Below are positions 1 to 9,703 of a DNA stretch of 23,077 bases, one piece after another. Positions within the stretch are counted from its first letter, which is position 1. The number at the start of each line of letters is the position of its first letter. The notes beneath the pieces were generated by a model. That model was not told the origin of the DNA. It did not search any database and was given only the letters and a program-made list of their open reading frames with translations. This DNA is from a virus. The position numbers and the translations under genes were made by a program. The stretch spans positions 1-23,077 of the IMG/VR virus record IMGVR_UViG_3300006752_000246. One strand, given 5' to 3'.

Positions 1-209
1 TAACCGGCTAAGGGACGCCAAGATGACTGAAACCAGTTGCCTTTTGCATCGAGCTTCAAGATTTCTATCTGCTCTAACGCAATCTCCTGCCCATGTTTCT
101 CGGACATCGTGGCGATCTCGTGGGCCAAAGCCGCCGCCTTGTCCTTATCTTTGATAACCTTGCCAAGCAGCCCGCTTACAGGGCCTATCAGCTGTCCTAC
201 TATGCTCAT
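1..209 (-). CDS. Holin, 3TM family (partial, C-terminus beyond window)
   Basis: This is the N-terminal 69 residues of a protein that runs off the left edge. It starts with an ATG at 209 that shares one base with the stop of the 2030-aa gene (TAATG), so translation is probably coupled. The visible part has a short hydrophobic start, a charged helix rich in Lys, Glu and Ala, and then a motif ending NWFQSSWRPLAG. A charged N-terminal region followed by an xWRPxxG motif just before the first membrane segment is typical of the 3TM holin family (GTA_holin_3TM, Pfam PF11351). That family makes inner-membrane lesions that release endolysin. The membrane segments themselves lie off the window, so the assignment rests on the motif and on the position at the end of the morphogenesis genes, where lysis genes usually sit. 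The next codon begins TA, so it could be Tyr or a stop. Confidence 0.6.
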   Translation of the reverse strand, partial: MSIVGQLIGPVSGLLGKVIKDKDKAAALAHEIATMSEKHGQEIALEQIEILKLDAKGNWFQSSWRPLAG

Positions 210-3200
210 TACAGAAGTCCTGTTGGTAACATTCGATTTTCAAACGTGCTGGAAAAACCATCGGTGAATATACGCTGCACGGTTTCAGCGGTTGGGCCTG
301 CGACAACTGCAGCTGCGCCTGTAACGCCGCGCCCCCAATCAGCTGCCTGCATCGCTTGTTGAGCAATCGTTATGGGACCGGCCGCAAAAGAGCGGTCAAA
401 TGCAGCGCCTAGGTATTCAGGCCAACTGAGGTTGTCCGTGCGGAAGTAATCTTTAGCGTCGTGGTCTATGCCTGGAATGGCGTAAGCAAGACCAAACTTG
501 GCGTATTCACGAAGCTCCATGCTCACCATAGCCAGTGGCATAGTCGCTATACCCATCAAGGCAAATACACCTGCTGCGCCGGTCAATGCCGCGTACTTGC
601 TTGCGTCGGTTGCGGTAGCGCCATTCAAACGTGAGGCTGCTTCGCGTCGTGCGCCTGCAAGCATTACTTTGCCGTACGAGTAGAAGAAACCTTTTAATTG
701 CCAGAACAGCGCCCAGTGTGGGTCAGACGCCCACAGAGGTCGTTCAGCAGCGTTCGGTCGTAGCGTTGATGATTCGACAAAACGTTGAAGCGCCATTCTG
801 ACGCGCTGGCCCTCTGGAGTGTTGAAGTTCTGATCTGACTTAGACCATGCCTGCACATCGGCAGCGGACACGCCTAGCTCATCGAGGTACTTCTTGGAAA
901 AGGCGTTCGCGTTCCCGTCGATATCAGCGTGCTTAATAATAAACCGTACGCCCATATTCGAAGCAAACTCGCGCGTAAACTTGGTGTATGTATCTAGCAG
1001 AGTCACTCGGAAGAACCCGTCTGTCAGCTTGCGCGCACCTTCGCTCATGAAATCTAGTTCTGCCTGCGACATCATGATGTTCGCGACTGATTGACTGGTT
1101 ACAACTCCGAGATCCCTAGCTAAGGCTCGCGCTTCATCTCTGTTGCGGATACTTCTGACAATCTCCTTCATACCTTCAGTAACCGAACTGAATTCTTTAC
1201 TAGCTATAACAGGCCCAGCCAATTCTGGGATGGACCCCAATACCGCCAGTGGAAGAATAGCGAAGATCTGCAATACAGAACCCCAGCTGTTGATCGTCCG
1301 CCACATAGGGCTAAGCGGAGACTCTTGGTAGCCGAGATACTTATGTACAATTTTCTGTACTTCTGCCTGATCTTTGCCTGACAGTTTGCGCAGTTCTTCT
1401 TCGTAGATGCTGTTACCGAATTCGTCTTCAGTATTACGCTTCCACTCGACGCGCTTCACAGTCTTCGTAATGTAGGTCATCAACGCGACGTCTGTGTCTT
1501 CGAGAAGACCAGCGGCCTTCAACTTGTCTCGTCCTACAGCCTTCGTCAGCTTAATTGCCGCTTCAGCTGATTGCGCAGGATTAGTCCCCTTGATGTCTAT
1601 CGGGGCACCGTCCATAACGGCTTGCTGATAATCGACCAGTTTCTGCACGGCAAACTTGATGTCCGCAGGCTTTGCTTCTGGATCAGATTCGAGGATCAGC
1701 TTAATAAGTACGTCTGGGTTTTGCTCGATTTCGGAGAGCTTTAGCACGACAGGCGCGTAATCAGTCTGCCTGCCGATGTCAGCCTGAGACGGCTCTATGT
1801 ACTCATCGTAGAACTGATCAAACCACTTGCGTACCGCGATCGCGTTTTTATTCGTAAGGTCTCGCGTGGGCGTGTCTGAAAACGCTATATCAATGTCAGC
1901 TTGTACTTCCGGCGAATCTAGGTCGCCATCGATTGCGTCCTCCAACTTGTTAAACCAGCGGTTGCCTTCAAGCATCGAGGTCTTGATAAAGCCAAGCTTA
2001 TTCCGGCCTTTACCGTTGGCCTGTTGCGCTCTGCCGTAGAACAGGTCAGCCACCTTATTGCCGGCGATTTTTCGGAGTCGTGAGTCGGCGGTGAAGATAA
2101 AGTTATAAACAGGTGTGAAGCCATCGCTTCTAATCAGCTGTTGTACTTTCTTGTTAACCGCGCCGACGAAGCCTGGCTGCTGTTTCTCAACGACTTCTGC
2201 CATCTTGCGGACAATAACTTTCTCTTGCATCGATGCTGTTTGCGCACCAGATGCCGTGCTGCCTTCGGAGCGACGGCGTATAACTTCATCCATATAGCCA
2301 CGGAATTCTGGCGAAGCAGCGTCACGGCCAAACCGTTTCTTCATGTCAGCAGAGAAGGCTTTGTAAAACTGCTTTAGCTTACGGGCAACTTTCTGGAAGT
2401 GCGCGCCTACCAAGCCTTTCTTTCTGTCTTTGGCGTATTCAGCAATCGCCCAGTTAGCAGTCTGATCTGCGTACCACTCTTCGAAGCCGTGCTTCCCTCG
2501 GTACGCAGTAGGCGCGTCGTCGGCGTCGCGCGCTTTTTGGAACTCGTCAAACAGGCGGTTATATAACGCAGGGTTCTTTAGAGTTGAAGAGAGCTGCTCT
2601 TTGAACAGGGCATGCCCGAGTTCGTGAGCAACAATCAGCGCCGTGTCCAAGTCGTTCTTGCCCGCGCTTTCATCAACAAGAATGATGTGCGCATCGCCAA
2701 ATCCGATGTATCGACCGCCGCCTTGTGGGTCCGCTATAAGCTGCTCTGCGACTTCCTTAACGTATGCAGCTACCCTAGGGTCGCTGAATGCGTCTTCAAA
2801 GCTGTCCATACGGAGCAACTCGCGGACTGACAAGACTGACGTAGGCTTATCTAAGTTCAACGTTCGGCGCGCAATATCAACAACCCGCGCAGCGATCGTG
2901 CCAGCCTTTACGCCAAGAGGCTTGAGGTCACCTAAGTTTTCCGCTTCAGGGTCAAAAGCGTAATCAGCATCAGCGTCCGTGGTTTGCTCTGAGAAGCCGA
3001 TCGGCCTCAAGTCTTCACTCGGTGTGTCCGCCACAGGCTCGTCGGGCCGGAAATTAGTCGGGCGGTCGTTGAAGCCCACGTTGCGCTCTTGTGCAAACTC
3101 TTCGTCAGTTAGGCGCTTGCCGTTCTTGCTGATGATGTAAGGTCTGTTGGAGCTTTCAATCTCCTCTTGCACCTGCTGCTTGTTACCTTCGAAAACAACA

Positions 3201-6200
3201 AAACCGTCTTCGTTTGTTAGCGTGTAGGTTGAATCCTTTGAAGGCGTGTTCTCAGGCGTTTTATTCAGGAGCTTACCGACGGTGATTGACCGTCCGTCTT
3301 CCATGCCTGCCTGCACGTCCATCAGCGCGAGAAGGGGTGGCTTCACGGGTTCCGTCAGGCCTTCTGCGCCTTGCTCCTTCTGCTTCTGATACTCCGCGTA
3401 GTCACGTGCCCATTTCGCGCGCTGAATTTTTAATCGATCCAGTGGCGAGTTTCTTCGGGCCTCTCTGTCAGCACGACGTCCTTGAGCGACTCTGCCTTCA
3501 ACTTCAGATAGGTACTGTTGAACCTCGGCAAGACGCGCATTTAGATCGGGGCTGTCAGGATCTAAGTCCCACTCCAACGCTGCATCCGCCACTGCTTGCT
3601 CTTCTTGAGCAATCTGGGTCGATATGTCTTGCAGGTCTTTAAGGAGCTTGGAGCGAATGTCGTATCCGCCAATCTTAACCACTCTGCCTTCAGCAATCAG
3701 CGAACCAATTACCTGAAACAGGCCGTTGCGCATCGCTGTTACTCGACCGCCTTGGGTGAACTCGCCGCGCTGTTCGATTGAAAAAAGACGCTGTCCGTCT
3801 TTGACTAGATCAACAAGGTTTACAGCGACTCCATCTACGGTAACAAGTTCTTCTGGCTTCTTGTTTACCCAGCCTTTCTTAGTTCGGCGCTGGCGGGCAA
3901 ACCGGCTTTCTTTCGCTTTTTTAATTGCGTTGCGAATAAACTGCGCTGCTGTCGCTACTCCGCCGATAACTCGTGGGGCGTCTTCGCCGCGCTGCAAAGG
4001 GTCCGGCTCAACAGGGCCGACGGGTGGGGCTTCTTTAGGCTGCTGGTCGAATAAGTCGAGCCCAGGGCGTAGCTCGTTTGTGTCTTTGATCTGGTTTACA
4101 GCTTCCTCTGCATCCAGTTCAGCTTCAAGCGCTTCAGCGCGCGCGGCCTCAGCGTCTATCTCTGCTTCGACTGCAGGGTCAAGGAGAGTGTCAGTGCGGG
4201 AATCAAACCCAAATAACTCTGCCTCAGGGCTGACCGTCTGCATGAGCGAGTGACTACCGTCCTCGTTCTCAATGACGAAGATGTCTGTGCCTGGGTTTTC
4301 GCGCTTTGCTTTCGCGGCTTGCCGCAAGAAAGCATCAGACATTAGTGCAAACTTGCTGCCTTCTGCGAAAGAGACCCCTGTGAACTCATCTTTTCCTAAG
4401 TCCGATAGATCTACATCTTCGAACGCTGCTGCGAACTCGCTGCGTGCTTCGTTGGTCGAATCGAAGACTCTATTGCCGTCGGAGCGAGGTTTATAAGTTT
4501 CCTCGTTACCAATGTTTATTTCTTTCGCATCGCCAAGCTCAGTACTACCGATGCCAAATTCGTCAATTTCAAAACCAAGCTCTTGGTCGACCTTTAGCTC
4601 GTTATCGATATCTGAGAAGCCATCTTCAAAGCTTTCTGCATCGATGTTTCTTACTTGCGGGCCTTGTTCTTGGTTAAACAGCGTTTGTCGTTCTTCGAGA
4701 GCTTCTTGAACCGAGCGGCGTCTTACTGATCCGCCAGCAGGAACCTGAGAACCAGCTGCGCTAAACGCACCAGCCAATCCGTCTTCGTTTGTACCTTGCT
4801 GCCAGACTACGTTGCCTTCGCGGTCTAGTGCTTCTACAACAATGTCGCCGTCTATTGGCTTAACGTCGCTGTATTGCAGTGCCGCAGCAAGCGATTCCTC
4901 GTTCGCTTGCGACTCAGCAACTTCTTCGACTATGTCAAAGTTCTTAGAGATGATCGTGCCGCGACCCGGGATAAAACGCGTATAGAACTTTTGATAGGTG
5001 ACGTTCCCGTCCCCATCAACGCCAGCCTCGATCTCGACTTCTTTTGTTTCCGTCTCGGAGGCATCGTATTCAGGGTTTGGCCCTTCGACCCAAATGGAGT
5101 GCCGCGCGGTAGTGGGGTCTACGGCCGCTCTAACTTGCGCGTTTACTGAGCTTTGTGGTTCCGGTGTCGTGAACCCCATTGAGTCCACACCATACTGCTC
5201 GCCATCAATTTTTGCGTCGACCTGCTGCTGTCGGGCCTGCTCGATGTAATCCTTGGCTTTACCCATGACGTTCTGAGCGCCGCGAAACGTACCTACTGTG
5301 GCGCTTCCGGCTCCTGAGATACCAAGTCCGCCGAAGAAACCAGCAAAAGCAGATTCGCCCATTCGAAGAGCAGCGTCTTGCGCAGTGTATTCAGGGTCAA
5401 TGTCGAACCGATTAGCTACACTAATACCTTCTTGCAAAGTTTCAGCCACACCCTCGGTAGCGCCGCCCCTCGCTAAATTCTTTGCGAGCTTTGCAAAAGA
5501 GGAGCCGTCTCTCGTTGACCGCTTTGCTGCGAGATCGCCGAGATCTTTCATCAGCATTCTTGTCAGAAGCTGCTCGCCCTTGAGGCCAATAAACGCCTGT
5601 GGCACGGCCAAACCGGCCGACCTTAGTGCTGCTTCTTCATCATCTAGAAAGTCGAGGTTCTCGCCGAAATTTGAGCCAGCCATGCTGCTGTACTCTTGGC
5701 CGTACATGCCAGCGGCAGCGCCGCCTTTAAGGGTGATCTTGTCGGCGGCGTTATTACGTTGTGCGAGCCGATAGGAAACAGCAAGCACGCGCTCCTCTTC
5801 GGGAGTTGCTTCGCCCTTGAGCTTCTTCTCAAAAGCATCTCGCACTAGGCGCTTTGTTACGTGACGGCTCCCCGCGCTGACGCCGAGTTTGGTAAGGCCC
5901 GAGACTGCGGCCCCAGCAAGGCCGCTGCTGAGCGTCGCGCCTACATAAGGCGTCATTTGAGCGAGGTTCTTAGTTATCTGAGTAAAGAAGCCACCGACAG
6001 TTGGGTTCTCAACAAACCCTTCGAAGTCCTGTAGTTCCCCAAATGATGTGGAGGTGCGTTGTTCGCGGGCACGAGCAGCTGCAATGTTTTCAGCCGCTGC
6101 TTCTTCGTCCCCAATTACAGTATTGAACAGGCCTTTGAAGTAGTCGTTGTCCGTCTGGATGTTTTCAAGACCGACGTCAAAACCTCGGGCAAACGTTTCC

Positions 6201-6301
6201 CCAAGGCCATCGGGCGTAGTTCCCGTGCGCGCAGTTACGTCATAGTCGCGATCCGGCTCTGAATAGTCGAACTTTAGAAGCGACTCTACGGGATCAGCCA
6301 T
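209..6301 (-). CDS. 2030-aa internal virion / DNA-ejection-type protein with zincin domain
   Basis: This is the largest gene here. Its N-terminal ~350 residues are Ala/Gly-rich with hydrophobic stretches (for example around 110-135 and 310-335). An acidic, low-complexity region covers about 350-780, and a helical, charged region about 780-1000. A zinc-metallopeptidase motif, HELGH, lies at residues 1226-1230, and a downstream EEWYAD (Glu1274/1275) could supply the third zinc ligand. Two hydrophobic segments lie near residues 1685-1715 and 1905-1930. Size, composition and position (last structural gene before the holin) match large multidomain internal virion proteins, including phage 'large polyvalent proteins', which are packed in the head and ejected with the DNA. 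The peptidase might act on host peptidoglycan or proteins or on virion proteins; that is inference. Start and stop both overlap neighbours as TAATG. I see no frameshift. It is not an N4 virion RNA polymerase: I find no polymerase motifs. Confidence 0.65.
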   Translation of the reverse strand: MADPVESLLKFDYSEPDRDYDVTARTGTTPDGLGETFARGFDVGLENIQTDNDYFKGLFNTVIGDEEAAAENIAAARAREQRTSTSFGELQDFEGFVENPTVGGFFTQITKNLAQMTPYVGATLSSGLAGAAVSGLTKLGVSAGSRHVTKRLVRDAFEKKLKGEATPEEERVLAVSYRLAQRNNAADKITLKGGAAAGMYGQEYSSMAGSNFGENLDFLDDEEAALRSAGLAVPQAFIGLKGEQLLTRMLMKDLGDLAAKRSTRDGSSFAKLAKNLARGGATEGVAETLQEGISVANRFDIDPEYTAQDAALRMGESAFAGFFGGLGISGAGSATVGTFRGAQNVMGKAKDYIEQARQQQVDAKIDGEQYGVDSMGFTTPEPQSSVNAQVRAAVDPTTARHSIWVEGPNPEYDASETETKEVEIEAGVDGDGNVTYQKFYTRFIPGRGTIISKNFDIVEEVAESQANEESLAAALQYSDVKPIDGDIVVEALDREGNVVWQQGTNEDGLAGAFSAAGSQVPAGGSVRRRSVQEALEERQTLFNQEQGPQVRNIDAESFEDGFSDIDNELKVDQELGFEIDEFGIGSTELGDAKEINIGNEETYKPRSDGNRVFDSTNEARSEFAAAFEDVDLSDLGKDEFTGVSFAEGSKFALMSDAFLRQAAKAKRENPGTDIFVIENEDGSHSLMQTVSPEAELFGFDSRTDTLLDPAVEAEIDAEAARAEALEAELDAEEAVNQIKDTNELRPGLDLFDQQPKEAPPVGPVEPDPLQRGEDAPRVIGGVATAAQFIRNAIKKAKESRFARQRRTKKGWVNKKPEELVTVDGVAVNLVDLVKDGQRLFSIEQRGEFTQGGRVTAMRNGLFQVIGSLIAEGRVVKIGGYDIRSKLLKDLQDISTQIAQEEQAVADAALEWDLDPDSPDLNARLAEVQQYLSEVEGRVAQGRRADREARRNSPLDRLKIQRAKWARDYAEYQKQKEQGAEGLTEPVKPPLLALMDVQAGMEDGRSITVGKLLNKTPENTPSKDSTYTLTNEDGFVVFEGNKQQVQEEIESSNRPYIISKNGKRLTDEEFAQERNVGFNDRPTNFRPDEPVADTPSEDLRPIGFSEQTTDADADYAFDPEAENLGDLKPLGVKAGTIAARVVDIARRTLNLDKPTSVLSVRELLRMDSFEDAFSDPRVAAYVKEVAEQLIADPQGGGRYIGFGDAHIILVDESAGKNDLDTALIVAHELGHALFKEQLSSTLKNPALYNRLFDEFQKARDADDAPTAYRGKHGFEEWYADQTANWAIAEYAKDRKKGLVGAHFQKVARKLKQFYKAFSADMKKRFGRDAASPEFRGYMDEVIRRRSEGSTASGAQTASMQEKVIVRKMAEVVEKQQPGFVGAVNKKVQQLIRSDGFTPVYNFIFTADSRLRKIAGNKVADLFYGRAQQANGKGRNKLGFIKTSMLEGNRWFNKLEDAIDGDLDSPEVQADIDIAFSDTPTRDLTNKNAIAVRKWFDQFYDEYIEPSQADIGRQTDYAPVVLKLSEIEQNPDVLIKLILESDPEAKPADIKFAVQKLVDYQQAVMDGAPIDIKGTNPAQSAEAAIKLTKAVGRDKLKAAGLLEDTDVALMTYITKTVKRVEWKRNTEDEFGNSIYEEELRKLSGKDQAEVQKIVHKYLGYQESPLSPMWRTINSWGSVLQIFAILPLAVLGSIPELAGPVIASKEFSSVTEGMKEIVRSIRNRDEARALARDLGVVTSQSVANIMMSQAELDFMSEGARKLTDGFFRVTLLDTYTKFTREFASNMGVRFIIKHADIDGNANAFSKKYLDELGVSAADVQAWSKSDQNFNTPEGQRVRMALQRFVESSTLRPNAAERPLWASDPHWALFWQLKGFFYSYGKVMLAGARREAASRLNGATATDASKYAALTGAAGVFALMGIATMPLAMVSMELREYAKFGLAYAIPGIDHDAKDYFRTDNLSWPEYLGAAFDRSFAAGPITIAQQAMQAADWGRGVTGAAAVVAGPTAETVQRIFTDGFSSTFENRMLPTGLL
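5409..5427 (-). promoter_or_regulatory. Intragenic copy of the ATTAG-N5-CTAAT palindrome
   Basis: The inner half-sites ATTAG (5411-5415) and CTAAT (5421-5425) are perfect with a 5-bp spacer ctaca, which begins with C and ends with A like three of the four intergenic copies. The outer bases do not match. On the minus strand a TTGCAA hexamer lies 17 bp upstream of the TAATCG box. It lies inside the coding frame of the 2030-aa gene (SVAN residues), so codon constraint or chance could explain it. Kept at low confidence. Confidence 0.25.
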
Positions 6302-8496
6302 TAGTTACTGGCCCTCTGTCGCTCGATCTCATCGAGCTTTGTAAAGAAGAATCGAGACAGTTCTTCGTTGCCGCCAAAGAACTCTTCTACCTGTTCCGCG
6401 CTGAATGCGTCGCCGTCCTGCGTGTTAGTGCCAGGTTTCAAGATAATTATGCCGCTGCGACCTTGCGCGTCTCGCGCACCGTCCCTTGCTATTCGAGACA
6501 AGCGGCTGTCGCTTGCCGTCAGCGCTGCACCTGAATCGGTAGCTAAAAAACTCACCTCTAAGTCGCCGTCTTGACTTACAAACTGCATACCAAAGCTGAT
6601 CTGAGCAAGGAGCGCATCAGTAAGCTGTCGGCTTTCGGCACCTGCAACATCGCGCCCGCCAGCCCCAGACTTTCGACGGTTCATAGCGCCTTGTAAGCGC
6701 CGGAAAAGATTTGCGATGGAGCCGTTCTGGCCGAGCGCAGCTGTTTGATACTGCTTTACAGAAGGATCGAGGGCATTACCGTCGCCATCAACAAACAGCT
6801 TCGCAACGTTCTCACCTTGTTTGTTTATGAAAGTGGAACTCTTGTGGACCGCGTCTCCAACGAATTGATCCCGTAAACGTGTACTGTTTGCGCGCGCCGT
6901 TTTATACGAATACTCGGTTGCATCTTGCTTTCGGTCATCCAAAACTGCCGCGTCTAAAGACTTTCTGTCATACGACAACGTGCCAGTTTCGATCATGTTG
7001 TTCAGGGCGATCTGGTACCTCTCGCGCTGTCCTGAGTCAACGTTCTCATCTGAAGAGAGGACCGCTAACAAAGCGCGCTGTTCCTCCAGCGAAGCTCTAG
7101 GCATTTCTCTAAACGACATTATTCCTCTGTCGTTCAAAGCTTCCTTAAGGGCCGCTACCTGCTCGCGCGTCGGTTTAACGTTTTGTGCGTTCGTATCTCC
7201 TTTAGCTTGAGCGGCTGCCACCTGTTGCCCTAGTTCGACCACAGCTGGAGCAGCGGCCTCGTCTTTGGCTGGCGCACTCTCAGTCGCGGCCGGTGCAGAC
7301 GGTTTGCCTTGCAGTCCTTCGAGTTCTTTTTGCAAGGCTTGCCGACGTCTTGCCACTCCCGAACGCGCGTTCTTGGGGAGAGGGCGGGCGAGGATCTGTT
7401 CGATCTCTGCGATGCGTGCGCTATTGTCTTCTGCGCCTGCGCTGTCTCTCGTCCTTGCACGCTCTGCAAGACTCATTTCTTTACGCTGCTGCCCACGAAG
7501 CCTGCTCGCTATAACCCTGTCGGGTAAGTTCGCTTCGAGCGGATTAGCCTTTTTATAAGCTTCTATATCAGCATCGGCTACTTGCGTAGGTGCGGCAGGC
7601 GCGGCAGGTGCAGCAGCTTGACCAGCTGGAGCAGTGGCAGTGGCAGCAGTTGTATTGCCAGTGGTACTGCCAGTAGTATCAGCTTTTGCAGCAGCCACGA
7701 TTTCAGTTATTCCGTCCACACCAAGCTGCTCGCCAAAATCTTGCAACACATCGAACTGCGCTTCCCAACCTTCAGCGCTTGCAAGCGCACTCGTTAGCTT
7801 TCTTGCGGCTTGTTGCGCCGCTTGTTCTTGATCAGTGCCTTTGTACTGTCCCAAGAAAAGGTCTACTTGGTTTCTTAACTGGCCGACCGCAGCGCGAGTC
7901 TCATTTTCTGCCATATCTATAGCTGAGTTGCCTATCCTAACCTTGTTCTTGACTTGCAAGTAGTAACCCGCGTTGCCTTTTTTCTGCAAAAGCTGGTTGA
8001 ACCCATTACCTACAGCGTTAGCGACCTGTTCAGGTGAAGCAAACAAGACATCTTCACTATCATCTGTACCGCCATTAACAGTAGCGGCTCTAGGGTTACC
8101 TTCTTGACCGTCGTACGAACCGACCATAGAAAACGAGCCGTCAGGGCTTACGTTGAATTGCCTGAACTTAAAACCTGGGTTGGTCTTAACGGAAAAATCA
8201 GTGTTACCTACGGTAGTCAGCAGTTTTTCGAGCGACTGATCTACTTGCCCGCTTTCTCGCTGTGCCGCCAGACGTTCAGTCAGTTTCTTGGTATCAATAG
8301 ATAATCCATCCGGCGACAAAACCTCCAGCTGGCTGGCAATCGCTTGCGTCTGATTCAGAGCAAGTCGGTCATCTCTTAGAGCTTGCTCGCCCTCAAGGAG
8401 ATCAATTTGCTTCTGCTGATACGTTGCTGCACGGATGTCGTTGCGATAGTTCTGGTTGGCATTTGCGCCTGAAAAGAAACTGCTTAAAGCTGACAT
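6301..8496 (-). CDS. 731-aa putative internal virion protein
   Basis: No family is recognised. Residues 1-120 are helical and polar. About 270-310 is a Thr/Ala/Pro-rich linker with short Ala-Ala-Pro repeats, and a second Ala/Pro-rich linker lies near 395-420. These separate an N-terminal domain, a Gln/Arg/Glu-rich helical middle (about 315-395) and a C-terminal domain (about 430-731). There are no membrane segments and no catalytic motif I can name. It sits between two small Ala/Gln-rich proteins and the 2030-aa protein, to which it is joined by a TAATG overlap. This arrangement resembles the two to four internal or ejection protein genes of podoviruses (compare T7 gp14-gp15-gp16), so a role as a core or ejection protein is likely but inferred. 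The start at 8496 has only a weak GAG ribosome-binding match. Confidence 0.55.
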   Translation of the reverse strand: MSALSSFFSGANANQNYRNDIRAATYQQKQIDLLEGEQALRDDRLALNQTQAIASQLEVLSPDGLSIDTKKLTERLAAQRESGQVDQSLEKLLTTVGNTDFSVKTNPGFKFRQFNVSPDGSFSMVGSYDGQEGNPRAATVNGGTDDSEDVLFASPEQVANAVGNGFNQLLQKKGNAGYYLQVKNKVRIGNSAIDMAENETRAAVGQLRNQVDLFLGQYKGTDQEQAAQQAARKLTSALASAEGWEAQFDVLQDFGEQLGVDGITEIVAAAKADTTGSTTGNTTAATATAPAGQAAAPAAPAAPTQVADADIEAYKKANPLEANLPDRVIASRLRGQQRKEMSLAERARTRDSAGAEDNSARIAEIEQILARPLPKNARSGVARRRQALQKELEGLQGKPSAPAATESAPAKDEAAAPAVVELGQQVAAAQAKGDTNAQNVKPTREQVAALKEALNDRGIMSFREMPRASLEEQRALLAVLSSDENVDSGQRERYQIALNNMIETGTLSYDRKSLDAAVLDDRKQDATEYSYKTARANSTRLRDQFVGDAVHKSSTFINKQGENVAKLFVDGDGNALDPSVKQYQTAALGQNGSIANLFRRLQGAMNRRKSGAGGRDVAGAESRQLTDALLAQISFGMQFVSQDGDLEVSFLATDSGAALTASDSRLSRIARDGARDAQGRSGIIILKPGTNTQDGDAFSAEQVEEFFGGNEELSRFFFTKLDEIERQRASN

Positions 8497-8519
8497 AGAT
8501 TGATCTCGGGTAGTGTGCT

Positions 8520-9119
8520 TTATATGCCAAAAATGAGGGCTGCTGCGCCGATCGTGCCCAACGTGCTGTACGTCTGCGCTTTGTTCTGGGCGCGAGCGCT
8601 CTTGTATGCAGACTCTCGATTAGCGGCGTTCTGTGCGGCGTTACCTAGTTCGCCTAAAGACGCTCGATTTACGCCTTGGCCAATATCAATAAGATCCGCC
8701 ATCAGCGCTCTGTTTGCGTCTTTTTGTGCAATACGTGCGTCGGCGATGCCTTGGATACCCCCAAGTGTCGTGCTGCGACTTAGCTCACGCCGCTGCTGTT
8801 GCATCTGAGCGGGCGTCAGCTGAGCTCCATAACGACCAGCGTTGCGGTCTACGATGCCCTGAGTCAGCTGATTCGAACGATCGCGGTCCTCATAAGCGGC
8901 ATCAATGAGACTGGTGTCCGTCCTCGCCTTCTCAATCAATTGCATTTCGATGGGGCGCACATCACGAACATAGTTTTGATATTCGCGCTGAGTAATATTC
9001 GCGAGGGTCTGCTCCGCGTCTACCTGCCCATCTTTATAGGCAGTCAGCGACGGTGCAGTTGCTCTTTGCCGCGCAAGCTGTGTATCGATCTCATCCATGA
9101 TCCCGCTAAAAACACCCAT
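8520..9119 (-). CDS. 199-aa small internal virion-like protein
   Basis: Polar and mostly alpha-helical in composition (Gln, Arg, Ala, Asp), ending in a short hydrophobic Gly/Ala/Ile segment (about residues 184-199). There is a good ribosome-binding site, TAGGAG, five bases before the ATG. No family is recognised. A small helical protein with a C-terminal hydrophobic tail, placed just upstream of two large ejection-type proteins, recalls the smallest internal core protein of podoviruses (T7 gp14-like position). I infer a virion or ejection role from position and composition only. Confidence 0.5.
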   Translation of the reverse strand: MGVFSGIMDEIDTQLARQRATAPSLTAYKDGQVDAEQTLANITQREYQNYVRDVRPIEMQLIEKARTDTSLIDAAYEDRDRSNQLTQGIVDRNAGRYGAQLTPAQMQQQRRELSRSTTLGGIQGIADARIAQKDANRALMADLIDIGQGVNRASLGELGNAAQNAANRESAYKSARAQNKAQTYSTLGTIGAAALIFGI

Positions 9120-9127
9120 GTTTACTC

Positions 9128-9703
9128 CTACTTCCCTGACGCTTTGTTATACGCTTGGCGCATTCGATCCCAATCAGTGGGATCTTCACCATCAGCTGCG
9201 CCAAACATCTTGTCTCCAGCTGCACCCGCGACACGCATACCTGCGTCGATCTTCGCCGCCTTCATTAGCGCATTGTTTTTAGCTCGATCAAGCTGGCGGG
9301 ACGTGCCAATAGAAGCGAGCGCAGAGCGCGCGGCTCCACTAGAGGCGCTTTGACCTTGAGCTACACCCACAGCTGCTGCTGCGCGCTGGTTTTGCAGCGT
9401 TTCAGCGCCGGCAGTGGCTTTGCCTAGTTGACCTTGGTATGCCTGCGAGAAATCTCGAGAAAACTGCCCTGCGTTCTGCGTCTGTTGGTAGGTTGGCGCG
9501 GAGGTCAAGGCCTGCATAACGTCAGCATTTGCCCTGCTACGCGCCAGATTTGTCACATCATCGGACAGAGAATCTTTTAACTCGGCCACGTTTAGAGGCT
9601 GGTAGTTCCTTTCAAAAAATTCTGCTTTCTCGGCCCCGACTTTCGCGGCCTCGATCTCTGCAGGAGATGCCTTGTAATCGCTTTGCTTTGGTTTGCTACC
9701 CAT
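9128..9703 (-). CDS. 191-aa Ala/Gln-rich virion-associated protein
   Basis: The start chosen is the ATG at 9703, encoding MGSKPKQ, because it forms a TAATG overlap with the stop of the upstream 151-aa gene. The longer reading from 9742 would intrude 13 codons into that gene. The protein is helical, rich in Ala, Gln, Ser and Asn, with no Cys and no membrane segment. Its central part (about 60-140) has a repetitive Ala/Gln/Ser texture. It shares this style with the following 199-aa protein, and the two are separated by only 8 nt. No family is recognised; the probable role is as an internal or tail-proximal structural protein, inferred from location. Confidence 0.5.
   Translation of the reverse strand: MGSKPKQSDYKASPAEIEAAKVGAEKAEFFERNYQPLNVAELKDSLSDDVTNLARSRANADVMQALTSAPTYQQTQNAGQFSRDFSQAYQGQLGKATAGAETLQNQRAAAAVGVAQGQSASSGAARSALASIGTSRQLDRAKNNALMKAAKIDAGMRVAGAAGDKMFGAADGEDPTDWDRMRQAYNKASGK

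Noticed and set aside
3726-4253. Plus-strand open frame of 175 codons
   Set aside because: Antisense to the 2030-aa gene with low-complexity Ser/Ala content; no start signal.
209-6301. N4-type virion RNA polymerase as identity of the 2030-aa protein
   Set aside because: The N4-gp56-type capsid made this tempting, but I found no single-subunit polymerase motifs and instead a zincin motif and membrane segments.
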